64,000 nt of DNA from Parvibaculum sp040216885. GTDB lineage: Bacteria; Pseudomonadota; Alphaproteobacteria; Parvibaculales; Parvibaculaceae. Shown here piece by piece: positions 25,024-34,019 of the stretch (position 1 is its first letter; each line of letters begins with the position of its first letter). A program made the translations under genes and the position numbers. The notes beneath the pieces were generated by a model. That model searched no databases and had not been told where the DNA came from. It was given only the letters and a program-made list of their open reading frames with translations. Where the stretch lies: NCBI GenBank assembly GCA_040216885.1, contig JAVJOG010000027.1, forward strand, positions 124,001 to 188,000. The letters run 5' to 3'.

Positions 25024-27570
25024 TTGACCGGCCCCGGACAAGACGAACGGAACGCCACGGAAACGCGAGCCACGCGGCTGCAGCCGCGCATCGAGCGGCG
25101 CGTACGGATCGCGCGCGCGCTGTTGACCTGGCAGGCTTTCTGGCCGGCGCTCTGGCCGGCGGGCGCCGTCGCCGGAGTGTTTCTGGTGATGGCCCTGTTC
25201 GGGGTGTTCGGCTTTCTGCCCCTGCCGCTGCATTGGGGGGCCCTCGCGGTCTTCGGCACGCTGATCGTCTGGACATTGTGGCGCGGCTTTCGCGGCTTCA
25301 AATGGCCGACACGGGCCGACGCTTTCCGTCATCTCGAGAAATCCTCCGGCCTGACCCATTCGCCGCTTTCGGCCTATGAGGACGTTGCCGCGGAAACCAC
25401 GGGCGACCCGGCACTATGGTCCGCCCACCGCAACTGGGTGAGCGAACAGCTGCGCAGGCTGCGCTTCAGCCTGCCGCAGCCGGACCTTGCCCTGCACGAT
25501 CCGCGCGCGCTGCGCGCCGCCGTGCTGCTGTTGCTCGTGGTCGCGATCGCCGGCACGGGCCCCGGCCGCACCGATCGCATCGCCGCTGCCCTGCTGCCGG
25601 GCGCGGGCGCCGGCGCGCAGGCCACCATCGAGGCATGGATCACACCGCCTTCCTATACCGGCAAGCCGCCGCTCTATCTCGACCGCCGTGGCGACGAGGC
25701 ACCGGTCGCGCAGACAGCGCTCGTCGCGCCGCAGGGCAGTGTTCTGTCGCTGCGCGTTCACGGACTACGGAACGCACCGGTTCTCGAAAGCCATGGCGGC
25801 GATACACGCGAGCGCCCCCAGGCGCTGAATACCGTCAGCGACGGCAATCACGCCATCGATGCCGAACTGGCAGAAACGACCGACCTCGCGCTCACCGAAG
25901 GCGGCCGCATGATCCGCGGCTGGCGCATCGAGGTGACGCCCGACGAAGCGCCGACGATCGAACTGCGCGAACCGCTGACCCAATCGGCATCCGGCGCCCT
26001 GCGTTTTGTCTACAAGGTGTCGGACGATTATGGAGTCGCACAAGCAGAAGCACACATCGAACTCGACCGCAGCGCCGGTCCGCAGATGGAGGAAGCGCGT
26101 CCCGCGGCCGAACCGCGCGTGACCGCGCCGCATGTGCAACTGCCCCTGCCTTCGCTGCGGCCGCGCGAGGCCGAGAGCGAGACCTATGCAGACCTGACGC
26201 CGCATCCCTGGGCCGGACTGCCGGTGACGATCACGCTGGTGGTACGCGACGACGCGAATCAGGAAGGCATGAGCGAGTCCGTTGAGACGGTTCTGCCAGC
26301 GCGCGAATTCACCGACCCCTTGGCGCGCGCCATCGTCGAACAGCGCCGCCGCCTCGCCCTCGATCCGCGCTCGGGCGCCAGCGTCGCGCGCTTCATCGAC
26401 AATTTCACGCAGGATGCCGATCGCTATATCGACGACAAAATCGTCTATCTGTCGCTACGCGCCGCCTATTGGCGGTTGACCGAAGCGCGGCGCGACGCCG
26501 ACCTGACCGGTATTTTCGACCTCCTGTGGTCGGTGGCGCTGCATATCGAGGACGGAGACCTGTCGCTGGCCGAGCGCGACCTGCGCGACGCACAGAAGGC
26601 ACTGGCCGACGCGCTGAGCCAGGGCGCCGGCGAAGACGAAATCGCGCGGCTGATGTCGGAATTGAAGGATGCCTTCAATCGCTATATGGACGCGCTGACG
26701 GCGAACGGCAGTCAGATGCCCGAGATGCCGCAGATGAGCGATGCAATGTCGGACGCGCAGACCGTCGAACGCCAGCAACTCGAGGACATGCTGGACGCGA
26801 TCGGCGAACTCGCCCAGAGCGGCGCGCGCGATCAGGCGCAGGCAATGCTGCAGCAGCTTCAGGCCATTCTCGAAAACCTGCAATTGCCCGGACAGGCAGA
26901 CCCGATGGCGCCCGGCGAACAGGCGATGGCACAAGCGATCGACCGGATGGGCGAAATGATCGCGAAACAGCGCGAGCTGATGGACCGGACGTTCGGCGAA
27001 AGAGAACGCGGCGCCGGCGAGGACGGCATGGAGGGACAAGGCCCCGGCACCGGCGCACCAGGCCAGATGCCGCATGACGGCGCGGCCGGATCGGCCCCGT
27101 CACTCGAGGCATTGGCGGAAGCGCAACGCGCATTGCGCGACGAACTCGGCGATATCCTGCGGGGTCTCGGCGAGGGCGGCGCCGAGGTGCCGGGGGCGCT
27201 CGGTCATGCCGAAAGATCGATGCGCGACGCCGAGGAAAGGCTGGGCGACGGACGCCCCGACCGCGCCACCGGCTCGCAAGGCCAGGCCATCGACGAAATG
27301 CGCGCCGGCGCGCAGGCGCTTGCCGACAAATTGATGCAGGGCATGGCGGGGCGTCAGGAGGGGCAAGGACGCGGCCAGGCGCGCACCGACCCGTTCGGCC
27401 GGCCGATGCGCCAATCCGGCCCGGACATGGGCGCCGACGTCGCCGTGCCCGATAGGATCGACATGCAACGCGCGCGGGAAATTCTCGAAGAGCTGCGCCG
27501 CCGCGCCGCAGATCTCGGACGGCCGCGGATCGAACTCGATTATCTCGACCGGTTGCTCAGGCGCTTCTAG
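25024..27570 (+). CDS. Large TIGR02302/DUF4175 membrane protein
   Basis: 848 residues. Two or three membrane helices lie near the N-terminus (about 35-60, 63-85, 158-175), then a beta-rich periplasmic-type region containing a YTGKPPLYLDR segment. The C-terminal third (about 560-800) is rich in Gln, Met and Gly with coiled-coil character. This is the alphaproteobacterial TIGR02302 family; function is unknown, envelope-associated by topology. The only plausible start is TTG 25024, preceded by GGCGGAGAG. It follows lysA by 36 bases and its stop overlaps the convergent cpdR stop. Confidence 0.85.
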   Translation: MTGPGQDERNATETRATRLQPRIERRVRIARALLTWQAFWPALWPAGAVAGVFLVMALFGVFGFLPLPLHWGALAVFGTLIVWTLWRGFRGFKWPTRADAFRHLEKSSGLTHSPLSAYEDVAAETTGDPALWSAHRNWVSEQLRRLRFSLPQPDLALHDPRALRAAVLLLLVVAIAGTGPGRTDRIAAALLPGAGAGAQATIEAWITPPSYTGKPPLYLDRRGDEAPVAQTALVAPQGSVLSLRVHGLRNAPVLESHGGDTRERPQALNTVSDGNHAIDAELAETTDLALTEGGRMIRGWRIEVTPDEAPTIELREPLTQSASGALRFVYKVSDDYGVAQAEAHIELDRSAGPQMEEARPAAEPRVTAPHVQLPLPSLRPREAESETYADLTPHPWAGLPVTITLVVRDDANQEGMSESVETVLPAREFTDPLARAIVEQRRRLALDPRSGASVARFIDNFTQDADRYIDDKIVYLSLRAAYWRLTEARRDADLTGIFDLLWSVALHIEDGDLSLAERDLRDAQKALADALSQGAGEDEIARLMSELKDAFNRYMDALTANGSQMPEMPQMSDAMSDAQTVERQQLEDMLDAIGELAQSGARDQAQAMLQQLQAILENLQLPGQADPMAPGEQAMAQAIDRMGEMIAKQRELMDRTFGERERGAGEDGMEGQGPGTGAPGQMPHDGAAGSAPSLEALAEAQRALRDELGDILRGLGEGGAEVPGALGHAERSMRDAEERLGDGRPDRATGSQGQAIDEMRAGAQALADKLMQGMAGRQEGQGRGQARTDPFGRPMRQSGPDMGADVAVPDRIDMQRAREILEELRRRAADLGRPRIELDYLDRLLRRF

Positions 27571-27947
27571 CGGGGACTATCGAGCACTGTGGCGACGCGC
27601 ATCACCAGCTCATCGAGCGTGAACGGTTTCAGCAGAATATCGTGGATGATCGCTTCGAGCCCGTGGGCGCGCTCGCGCTGATCGGAATAGCCTGTCATCA
27701 GCATGATGCGGAGCGCCGGCGCGTCGCGTGCGGCAGCGAGCGCCAGCGACACGCCGTCCATGACCGGCATCAGAATGTCGGTCAGCAGGAGATCGTGCGG
27801 CCGCCCGGCACCGCGGGCCTGCGACAACGCCTCAAGCGCGGCGCTGCCGTCGCCCGCAACATCGACATCGTGGCCGGCGCCCTTGAGCGCCCGCATGACG
27901 AAAGTCCTGACATCGGGTTCGTCTTCGACGACAAGAATGCGGGCCAT
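27567..27947 (-). CDS. cpdR: Single-domain response regulator CpdR
   Basis: 126 residues, only a receiver domain. Phosphoacceptor Asp57 lies in LLTDILMPVMDG, the acidic pocket is VVEDEPDVR, and the family-specific MTGYSDQRERAHGLEAIIHD and LKPFTLDEL are present. Unphosphorylated CpdR delivers substrates such as CtrA pathway proteins to ClpXP and so times the alphaproteobacterial cell cycle. The start at 27947 gives MARILVVEDE; further upstream sequence belongs to hpt in another frame. It lies two bases after the hpt stop, an operon also seen in other alphaproteobacteria. Confidence 0.92.
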   Translation of the reverse strand: MARILVVEDEPDVRTFVMRALKGAGHDVDVAGDGSAALEALSQARGAGRPHDLLLTDILMPVMDGVSLALAAARDAPALRIMLMTGYSDQRERAHGLEAIIHDILLKPFTLDELVMRVATVLDSPR

Positions 27948-27949
27948 TC

Positions 27950-28525
27950 TCAGCGCTCCACAAAGCCGATAAACGGCAACTGACGCCAGGCATGGGCGAT
28001 GTCCATGCCGTAGCCGACAACAAACCGGTCGGGGCAATCGAAGCCGACAAAATCGGCGGTGACGTCGACGGCAAGCTTGCCGGGCTTGCGCAGCAACACG
28101 CAGCTCTTGACCGAGCGGGCGCCGCGTGCCGCCATCAGGTCGGCGGCGAAGGCAAGTGTGCGTCCCGATTCCAGAATGTCGTCGACGATCAGCACGTCGC
28201 GCCCGGCGATCTCGGCCTCGGTGTCGCGCAAGATCCGAACCTCTCCGAGCGAAAGCGTGCCCGTGCCGTAACTCGAAAGGCCGATGAAATCCATGTCGGG
28301 TTCGGCGCCCGCTTCGTGCAGCGCGCGCAGGAGATCGGCGGCGAAAATGAAACTGCCCTTGAGTATCGGAACGACGAGCGGATCGCGGCCCATCGCGGCG
28401 GCGATCTCGCCCGCCAGCGCGCGAACGCGCTTGCCGATTTCCTCCGCCGGGTAGAGTACGGAGATACGGGCGCCCGGCGGCGCGATCCGGCTCAAGATGC
28501 TATTCCGCCGCGGGCGCGCCGCCAT
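27950..28525 (-). CDS. hpt: Hypoxanthine phosphoribosyltransferase
   Basis: 191 residues from ATG 28525. The PRPP-binding motif is VLIVDDILESGRTL; also visible are VPILKGSFIFAADLL and the C-terminal FVVGYGMDIAHAWRQLPFIG purine-binding region. It salvages hypoxanthine and guanine to IMP and GMP. The frame remains open far upstream within the zinc-ribbon gene, so the start is a judgement: ATG 28525 overlaps that gene by 26 bases; TTG 28495 is an alternative without overlap. It shares a transcript with cpdR. Confidence 0.9.
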   Translation of the reverse strand: MAARPRRNSILSRIAPPGARISVLYPAEEIGKRVRALAGEIAAAMGRDPLVVPILKGSFIFAADLLRALHEAGAEPDMDFIGLSSYGTGTLSLGEVRILRDTEAEIAGRDVLIVDDILESGRTLAFAADLMAARGARSVKSCVLLRKPGKLAVDVTADFVGFDCPDRFVVGYGMDIAHAWRQLPFIGFVER

Positions 28526-29384
28526 TGGGCGCAGCGTCGTCCTGTTCGCGGACGAAACGAACCTCGATGTCGCGCGCTTCGACGGGCGGACTGGAGAGGC
28601 GGGTGATGAAATTCGTCGCCTCGCCGGGCGGCAATTCGTTTTGGCCGAGCGCCAGCGTCCAGTGATAGAGCTCTCTCTGTTCGTCATCGCGCAGCCCGAC
28701 GCGCAGGCGCGGCAGAGCGACCGTCTTGCCGCTGACATTGACGATTTCACCGGAGACAGCCAGCACCGGCAGCCCCTCCTCTTCCTGCCGCTCATAGGCG
28801 ACATTGCGGAATTCGAGGCCGCGCAGATTGACCGGGGCGCCGACCGCCGCATAGACCTTTGTGGTGGCAGGCCAGAACGAGGCAATGTCGGCGCGCCATT
28901 GATAGCCGCCCGCAAGCGTGCCGCCGACAAAGAGCGCCAGGACAACCCAGCCGGCGGCGTTGAGAACCTTGCCGCGCCGCATGGAAGCCGCGCGCCGGAC
29001 CTGGGCGCGGAACCGGTTGCCGATATCCGCAGTGGCGCTGGTGGACGCCGCAGCGGGCGCATCGCTGAAAACCACATCGTCGTCGCTGGCGGGCGCGGGC
29101 GGCCCTTCCGCCGCCTTGTCCGACGCGGGCGCTTCCGCAGCAGGCACGGGTTTCTCACCGAAAATTTTCTTGCGCGACGCGGCCGCCGCAAAGACCGGCG
29201 CCGGCGCGGCGTCCTCGACCGGCGCGGGCTCGGCCCCGGCAGGCGGGCTCTCGTCGAGATCGGCGGGCGGCGCCTGATGCCAGCTCTGGCCGCATTTGGC
29301 GCAGCGCACTTTCCGTCCCGACGGTGCAAAGGACGAAGCCTCCACCGGGTATCGCGTCGAGCAGGACGGGCAGGTGATGATCAT
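28500..29384 (-). CDS. MJ0042-type zinc-ribbon protein with DUF3426
   Basis: 294 residues. An N-terminal zinc ribbon (Cys5-x2-Cys8 ... Cys28-x2-Cys31), then a Pro/Ala-rich linker, one membrane helix (about 160-180, LNAAGWVVLALFVGGTLAGG) and a C-terminal DUF3426 beta domain probably outside the membrane. Such proteins are conserved beside ftsE in alphaproteobacteria, suggesting an envelope or division link, but no function is established. ATG 29384 is chosen because the ribbon begins at once (MIITCPSC); ATG 29393 is three codons upstream and no clear ribosome-binding site distinguishes them. Confidence 0.82.
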   Translation of the reverse strand: MIITCPSCSTRYPVEASSFAPSGRKVRCAKCGQSWHQAPPADLDESPPAGAEPAPVEDAAPAPVFAAAASRKKIFGEKPVPAAEAPASDKAAEGPPAPASDDDVVFSDAPAAASTSATADIGNRFRAQVRRAASMRRGKVLNAAGWVVLALFVGGTLAGGYQWRADIASFWPATTKVYAAVGAPVNLRGLEFRNVAYERQEEEGLPVLAVSGEIVNVSGKTVALPRLRVGLRDDEQRELYHWTLALGQNELPPGEATNFITRLSSPPVEARDIEVRFVREQDDAAPNGGAPAAE

Positions 29385-29599
29385 CCGGAACATTCGCTTT
29401 GGCATTAAAGAATACAGGCCGCGATCGGAGCGTAGCGCGCCCGGCCACGATCCGCATTTCCACAAGCCTATTGAAAGCCGCACCATGGTTAAAGGCGCGT
29501 TAAGAGAAGGCCGTCAAAAGCTCGAAAAGCGAGGCAGGACGCCGTTTTTCGCGTCGCCGGTCTGCTTGGGCGCCACGGTTCCATGATACCGTCGCTGCC

Positions 29600-30259
29600 A
29601 TGATTCGCTTCGAAAATGTGGGCATGCGTTACGGCATGGGACCGGAAGTGCTGCGCGACGTGAGTTTTCACCTCGCGCCGGCCTCCTTTCATTTCCTGAC
29701 CGGACCGTCGGGCGCCGGCAAGACATCGCTGCTGAAGCTGATGTTTCTGGCGACGCGGCCCTCGCGCGGCCTGATCACGATGTTCGGCAAGGACATCGCG
29801 ACGCTGCCGCGCGCCGAGCTGCCGCCGCTGCGCCGTCGCATCGGCGTCGTCTTTCAGGAGTTCCGGCTGCTCGACCACCTGACGACCTATGAGAACGTGG
29901 CGCTGCCGCTGAAAATCCAGGGCCGGGGCGAAGACAGCTACCGGGCCGATGTCGAGGAACTCCTCGCATGGGTCGGTCTCGGCGACCGCATGAGCGCCCG
30001 GCCGCCGACACTATCGGGCGGCGAGAAGCAGCGTGCCGCTATTGCCCGCGCCGTCGTCGCCCAACCCGACCTGTTGCTGGCCGACGAACCGACCGGCAAT
30101 GTCGACCCCGAAATGGGCCAGCGCCTGTTGCGCCTCTTCGTCGAACTCAACCGCCTCGGCACCTCCGTGCTGATCGCAACCCATGACCGCGCACTGGTGG
30201 AAACGGCGGGTGCGCCGGAACTGGTGCTGGACAAGGGAGGGCTGACGATCCGTGGCTGA
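29600..30259 (+). CDS. ftsE: Cell-division ABC transporter ATPase FtsE
   Basis: 219 residues. Walker A GPSGAGKT (35-42), signature LSGGEKQR and Walker B LLLADEPTG are intact. FtsE with FtsX forms an inner-membrane complex that activates cell-wall hydrolases at the septum. The ftsX start overlaps its end by eight bases. It is divergent from the zinc-ribbon gene, with a 215-base gap that must hold both promoters. Confidence 0.94.
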   Translation: MIRFENVGMRYGMGPEVLRDVSFHLAPASFHFLTGPSGAGKTSLLKLMFLATRPSRGLITMFGKDIATLPRAELPPLRRRIGVVFQEFRLLDHLTTYENVALPLKIQGRGEDSYRADVEELLAWVGLGDRMSARPPTLSGGEKQRAAIARAVVAQPDLLLADEPTGNVDPEMGQRLLRLFVELNRLGTSVLIATHDRALVETAGAPELVLDKGGLTIRG

Positions 30260-31211
30260 GACCTTGCGTCGCCCAGACCCCGCCCCGACCTTTCACGGCG
30301 AACCGCGCGGCTTCGGCGCCGCCCTTGCCGGCCTGCTGGTCGAGACCCGAAGCGTGATGCCGGCCGCCGGCGCGACCGGTCTTTCGCTGGTGCTGGTCAT
30401 CGCGGCCATGTGCTTCCTCGCAAGCCTCGCGCTCGGCGCCGCGCTCTCGGTCGAACGCATGGCCAGCGACTGGACGAGCGATCTTGCCGGTGCACTCACC
30501 GTGCAGATCAAACCTTCGCCCGACACACCGCCGGAGGAGCAGATCGACGCCGTGATGGAAGTGCTCGACGGAACACCGGGCGTTCTTTCGGCAACCGCGT
30601 TTTCCCGCGCCGACACAGAGGCACTGCTCGAACCATGGCTCGGCGCGGGCAATGTTACCGCGGACCTGCCGCTGCCGCGCCTCGTCGATATTCGCATCGA
30701 TACCGCGGCGCCTCCCGATCTTTCGGCGCTTGCCGGCGCCATCGCCGCCGCCGCGCCGGGCGCGACGCTCGACACGCACCGGCAATGGCGCACCGAATTG
30801 CGCCGCGCGGCGCGCGCCGCCATTTTTCTCGCTTACGGAATTCTCGCCGCCGTCGCCGCAACGACGATCGCGATCGTGACGTTCGCGACACGCGCCGGAT
30901 TGTCGGCAAACCGCGATGTCGTGGAAGTGCTGCACCTGATCGGTGCGCGCGACAAATTTATTGCCGCCGAAGTGCAGCGGCACTTCCTGCATCTCGGGTT
31001 TCGTGGCGGCCTGATCGGACTTGCGCTCTCGGTCGTGACCTTCCTGGCACTCAACCTGACCGGTGGCGGCGACGGATTGTTCATGGTCCCCATATCGGGC
31101 CTCCAGCCGGAGCACTATCCGGTGCTGGCCGCCGTGCCCTTCGCGGCCGCGGCGGTTGCCGTCGCGACGGCGCGGATAACGGTCATGCGCAGCCTCGAAC
31201 GCATGCTCTGA
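30252..31211 (+). CDS. ftsX: Cell-division protein FtsX
   Basis: 319 residues with an N-terminal cytoplasmic tail, first helix about 43-65 (TGLSLVLVIAAMCFLASLALG), a periplasmic loop of about 130 residues and three C-terminal helices (about 195, 250, 290), the four-helix FtsX topology. It is the membrane partner of FtsE. The start GTG 30252 lies inside ftsE, so expression is coupled. Confidence 0.92.
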   Translation: MAETLRRPDPAPTFHGEPRGFGAALAGLLVETRSVMPAAGATGLSLVLVIAAMCFLASLALGAALSVERMASDWTSDLAGALTVQIKPSPDTPPEEQIDAVMEVLDGTPGVLSATAFSRADTEALLEPWLGAGNVTADLPLPRLVDIRIDTAAPPDLSALAGAIAAAAPGATLDTHRQWRTELRRAARAAIFLAYGILAAVAATTIAIVTFATRAGLSANRDVVEVLHLIGARDKFIAAEVQRHFLHLGFRGGLIGLALSVVTFLALNLTGGGDGLFMVPISGLQPEHYPVLAAVPFAAAAVAVATARITVMRSLERML

Positions 31212-31338
31212 GAGCGCCTTCGAGGGCCTCCCGGTGTCCGGCTTGCCATACCTTGGTCCCCGGCGGGTATGCTAGACTGCCACCTTCGACAAAGCGCCGG
31301 CAGCATCGGCCGGCACACAAGACAAAACGGCGCGACCG

Positions 31339-31980
31339 ATGGAGATGGATACGGGCATGAGGGCCGGCGACACGCCGCGAGACGACAGAAGCCGGCGCAT
31401 CGTCCGCATCGGGGCGGGCCTTGCGGCGCTGCTCGCGGTCGCCTATGCGGGCGGCTTCTTTCTCTTCACCGCCGAGCTTCACCGCACACCGCCCGCCGAT
31501 GTGCCCGTGGCGGACGGCATCGTCGCGCTGACCGGCGGACCCGACCGCATCACCGTCGCCTACCGGCTGCTCGACGAGGGCAAGGGCATGCGGCTGCTGA
31601 TCACCGGCGTACATCCCGACGTGACGCCCGTATCGCTGAAGAACATCGTGCCGGGCGAGGCCGAAAAATTCGATTGCTGCGTCGACCTCGGACGGATGGC
31701 CGAGAACACCATCGGCAACGCCGCTGAAGCCGCCGACTGGGTGCGCCGCAACGACTACCGCTCGGTGATCCTCGTCACCAGCACCTACCACCTGCCGCGT
31801 GCGCGGCTGGAACTGAGCCGCGCCATGCCGGCGGTGGAAATTGTGGCTTATCCGGTTTTTCAGGACACGCTGCATCTCGACGGCTGGTGGGCCTATCCGG
31901 GCACCACGCGGCTGCTGGTCTCCGAGTACACGAAGTTTCTGCTCGCACTGGCCTATCGCCAGTCCTCCATGCCGTCCTGA
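31339..31980 (+). CDS. YdcF/ElyC family (DUF218) membrane protein
   Basis: 213 residues: one membrane helix (about 22-45), then a DUF218 domain with VADGIVALTGGPDRI, LLITGVHPD and VTSTYHLPRARLEL. The family includes ElyC and SanA, linked to peptidoglycan and lipid-carrier homeostasis; the enzymatic role is not settled. The position between ftsX and plsC is conserved in alphaproteobacteria. ATG 31339 was taken; a second in-frame ATG follows two codons later. Confidence 0.83.
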   Translation: MEMDTGMRAGDTPRDDRSRRIVRIGAGLAALLAVAYAGGFFLFTAELHRTPPADVPVADGIVALTGGPDRITVAYRLLDEGKGMRLLITGVHPDVTPVSLKNIVPGEAEKFDCCVDLGRMAENTIGNAAEAADWVRRNDYRSVILVTSTYHLPRARLELSRAMPAVEIVAYPVFQDTLHLDGWWAYPGTTRLLVSEYTKFLLALAYRQSSMPS

Positions 31981-32008
31981 ACGGCCTTCCGCGTAGAGGA
32001 TCCCGTCC

Positions 32009-32758
32009 GTGCTCTGGCTCCGTTCCGCCGCCTTCAATCTCACCTTCTATGCAATGTCGGTCGTCGCCGTGATCGCGGCAACGCCCGCCCTCGTCTTGCC
32101 GCGCCGTTTCACCCATGGCGCGATCCGCTGGTGGTCGCACACGACGCTTTGGCTGCTGCGCGTCCTCGCCGGCACGAATTACGAGGTACGGGGAACGCTG
32201 CCGGAGGGCGCGGTGCTCGTCGCCTCCAAGCACCAGTCGATGTGGGACACCATCGCGATGACGGCGATCCTCGACCGCCCCGCGATGGTGCTGAAGCGCG
32301 AACTCCTGTGGATTCCCTTTTACGGCTGGTACGCACAGAAGGCCCGCATGATCGCCATCGACCGCGGGGCCGCGTCGCAGGCGATCCGCCGCCTGATCGC
32401 GCAGGGCAAGGCAGCGCTCGCCGAAAAGCGCCCGATCGTGATTTTCCCCGAAGGCACACGCAGCGCCCCGGGCACCAAGCTCGACTACAAGCCGGGCGTC
32501 GCCGCGCTCTACCGGCAGCTTGACGTTGCTTGCGTGCCCGCCGCGGTCAACTCCGGCTTCTTCTGGGGCCGGCGCGGCTTCCTGCGCCACCCCGGCACCA
32601 TCATTGTCGAGTTTCTGGAGCCGATCCCGGCCGGCCTCGACCGCAAGAGCTTCATGGGAACGCTGGAGGCTCGCGTCGAAGCGGCGGCCGGACGTCTTCT
32701 CGCCGAAGCCCGCAGCGCCGGAACCTCTGTGGAAAAGCGCGCCGGTTCGAAACGCTGA
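32009..32758 (+). CDS. plsC: 1-Acyl-sn-glycerol-3-phosphate acyltransferase
   Basis: 249 residues with an N-terminal membrane segment. The acyltransferase motif H-x4-D is His75...Asp80 (KHQSMWDT, with Lys in place of the usual Asn before the His). The substrate motif is FPEGTRSAPG. It makes phosphatidic acid from lysophosphatidic acid and acyl-ACP or acyl-CoA at the inner membrane. GTG 32009 is preceded by GAGGA. It is the last gene before the insertion sequence at 32808. Confidence 0.93.
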   Translation: MLWLRSAAFNLTFYAMSVVAVIAATPALVLPRRFTHGAIRWWSHTTLWLLRVLAGTNYEVRGTLPEGAVLVASKHQSMWDTIAMTAILDRPAMVLKRELLWIPFYGWYAQKARMIAIDRGAASQAIRRLIAQGKAALAEKRPIVIFPEGTRSAPGTKLDYKPGVAALYRQLDVACVPAAVNSGFFWGRRGFLRHPGTIIVEFLEPIPAGLDRKSFMGTLEARVEAAAGRLLAEARSAGTSVEKRAGSKR

Positions 32759-32787
32759 AATCGGGGAAAACTCCGATTTATCCTGTT

Positions 32788-32803
32788 TTTCAATATCTTG
32801 TTT
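32788..32803. promoter_or_regulatory. Possible NrdR-like box, now cut off from nrdJ
   Basis: CAATATCTTG (32791-32800) inside a T-rich context fits the NrdR-box core CWATATATWG at nine of ten positions. Without the insertion it would lie about 80 bases before the nrdJ start; now 2.7 kb of mobile DNA intervenes. Only one box is seen, whereas NrdR sites usually come in pairs, so this is weak. Confidence 0.3.
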
Positions 32804-32832
32804 TAGGCAAATATATCCCCCTCGAACATGGG
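32800..32832. repeat. Left end of the IS element: target duplication and inverted repeat
   Basis: The 8-base target duplication GTTTTAGG occupies 32800-32807. The 25-base terminal inverted repeat occupies 32808-32832, beginning CAAATATATCCCC and ending CATGGG. It matches the right end at 22 of 25 positions. Confidence 0.9.
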
Positions 32833-32864
32833 CGCGGGTCGCCCCCCTAAAAAGGAAAGAAGCG

Positions 32865-33074
32865 ATGGGACTGATTCAACGTGAGTTGGACAAGATTTCG
32901 GCGGCGCTCAGAGACCCGAACGCCGCAGAAGCCTATGACAAGCTATATGCCGCCCAGCAGGCGCTTTCATGGGCGCTGGAGCCGGGGGGCTTCAAGCCGC
33001 CGTATCAGGCGGTTATGGGCATTCCGGGAGACTCAGAAGATTGTTCGGAGCATCCCCGTCCGCTTCCGTCTTGA
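32865..33074 (+). CDS. Small hypothetical protein, IS cargo
   Basis: 69 residues starting MGLIQRELDKISAALRD, with AAGGAAAG ahead of the ATG. The first 45 residues look like a two-helix soluble protein (LYAAQQALSWAL); the last 17, overlapping the convergent DUF3892 gene, are Pro/Ser-rich and may not be conserved. No known domain recognised. Good ribosome-binding site and amphipathic N-terminus support coding. Confidence 0.55.
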   Translation: MGLIQRELDKISAALRDPNAAEAYDKLYAAQQALSWALEPGGFKPPYQAVMGIPGDSEDCSEHPRPLPS

Positions 33075-33291
33075 GGTATTTCCTGCCGTTCCGACTGGCG
33101 ACGATAACCCATACGCTCTTGCCGCCGACGCTTACGTAGAAGCTCCATTCTCCGGTTTCGATGTAGTTGATCGCCTCGTTCAGTGTGAGCTTCCACTGCT
33201 TGGTGACGTAGCCGCCTACATGGGTAATTCGCTCATACGGGTCGTAACGATCATCTTTGTTAATGCACTTAATCTCTGCGGTGTTAGCCAT
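33013..33291 (-). CDS. DUF3892 protein, IS cargo
   Basis: 92 residues from ATG 33291, preceded by a perfect AGGAGG. The DUF3892 pattern is clear: MANTAEIKCINKDDR, YERITHVGGY, a basic WKLTLNEAIN segment, GEWSFYVSVGGKSVWVIVA and the characteristic end NLLSLPECP. The family is small, widespread and of unknown function; aromatic and basic residues suggest nucleic-acid or small-ligand binding, but that is speculation. It is transcribed against the other cargo genes and overlaps the end of the 69-residue ORF by 62 bases. Confidence 0.82.
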   Translation of the reverse strand: MANTAEIKCINKDDRYDPYERITHVGGYVTKQWKLTLNEAINYIETGEWSFYVSVGGKSVWVIVASRNGRKYLKTEADGDAPNNLLSLPECP

Positions 33292-33414
33292 TTCAACAGG
33301 CCTCCTGTGTGAATGGAGCGCCGTTGACTCAGGTCGCGAGTCAGGATTCTCTATGCCTATGCCGATAAGCAAGCCTCGCTTGGCGCTCCAAAAGCTGGCG
33401 AGGACCTGAAGAAA

Positions 33415-33436
33415 GGCCGGGGCTGCAACCCCGGCC
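33415..33436. terminator. GC-rich hairpin inside the IS cargo region
   Basis: GGCCGGGG (33415-33422) pairs with CCCCGGCC (33429-33436) around a six-base loop. A weak T-rich run follows on the minus strand only. It lies in the 266-base gap upstream of the membrane-protein gene; that gap also holds an inverted TGACTC/GAGTCA pair at 33325-33343 and no gene. Confidence 0.4.
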
Positions 33437-33557
33437 TGATCTTCTCCAGACAGACCAAGCGCACATCCTGTCTCGATTCGGGTCACGCGGTCCAGATGTA
33501 GTATGCACCGACCACCACATATACCTTGGTGTAGCGATTCGACCTGAGGGGGTGAGC

Positions 33558-34019
33558 ATGGTTGGAGGTAAATTCGGGGAGGCTTGCCAGCCGGTCTGGA
33601 ACGCACCATCTATAAACATAGAGACATGCTCGGCGCACACCGCACAGCCTGTCCAAACTCCAGATGCGATCGCCTATGCGGGCCAGATTGGCCGTCTTGA
33701 TATTGTTAGCCTTGTGCTCGGATTAGTTGCTTTGGCTATTGGCATCGGGTCGATTGGCGGATTTTGGATGATTAGGTCTGCTGCGGTCCGTGCTGCCGAG
33801 GAAGAGGCTCGTAAGGAAATCAGAGAGTGCGCACCTGAAATCGTGAGAGAGTTCCTCGGAGAGAATCCTCAGATAATTGCTGAGGTCTTGCGTCAAAACC
33901 CAGAAATACTGATAAGTGCGGCACGCGAAGCGCAAACTAAGCTGCTTGGCGATCCAGACGGCGCCACCGCTAATGATATTGCTACTGCGATGGAGGGCGA
34001 CCCCAATGAAACTGCTTGA
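33558..34019 (+). CDS. Single-helix membrane protein upstream of the ImmA/IrrE peptidase, IS cargo
   Basis: 153 residues. One strong membrane helix (about 48-70, VSLVLGLVALAIGIGSIGGFW), then a charged cytosolic helix rich in Glu/Ala/Arg (RAAEEEARKEIRECAPEIVREFL) and a tail with NPQIIAEVLRQNPEIL resembling short amphipathic repeats. No known domain recognised. ATG 33558 has TGAGGGGG at good distance. The gene overlaps the peptidase gene by 14 bases, implying joint translation, and its base composition is clearly AT-richer than the chromosome's. Confidence 0.7.
   Translation: MVGGKFGEACQPVWNAPSINIETCSAHTAQPVQTPDAIAYAGQIGRLDIVSLVLGLVALAIGIGSIGGFWMIRSAAVRAAEEEARKEIRECAPEIVREFLGENPQIIAEVLRQNPEILISAAREAQTKLLGDPDGATANDIATAMEGDPNETA

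Noticed and set aside
31243..31273. Promoter TTGCCA-TATGCT upstream of the ydcF-like gene
   Set aside because: The spacer would be 19 bases and neither element is strong; not listed as a feature.
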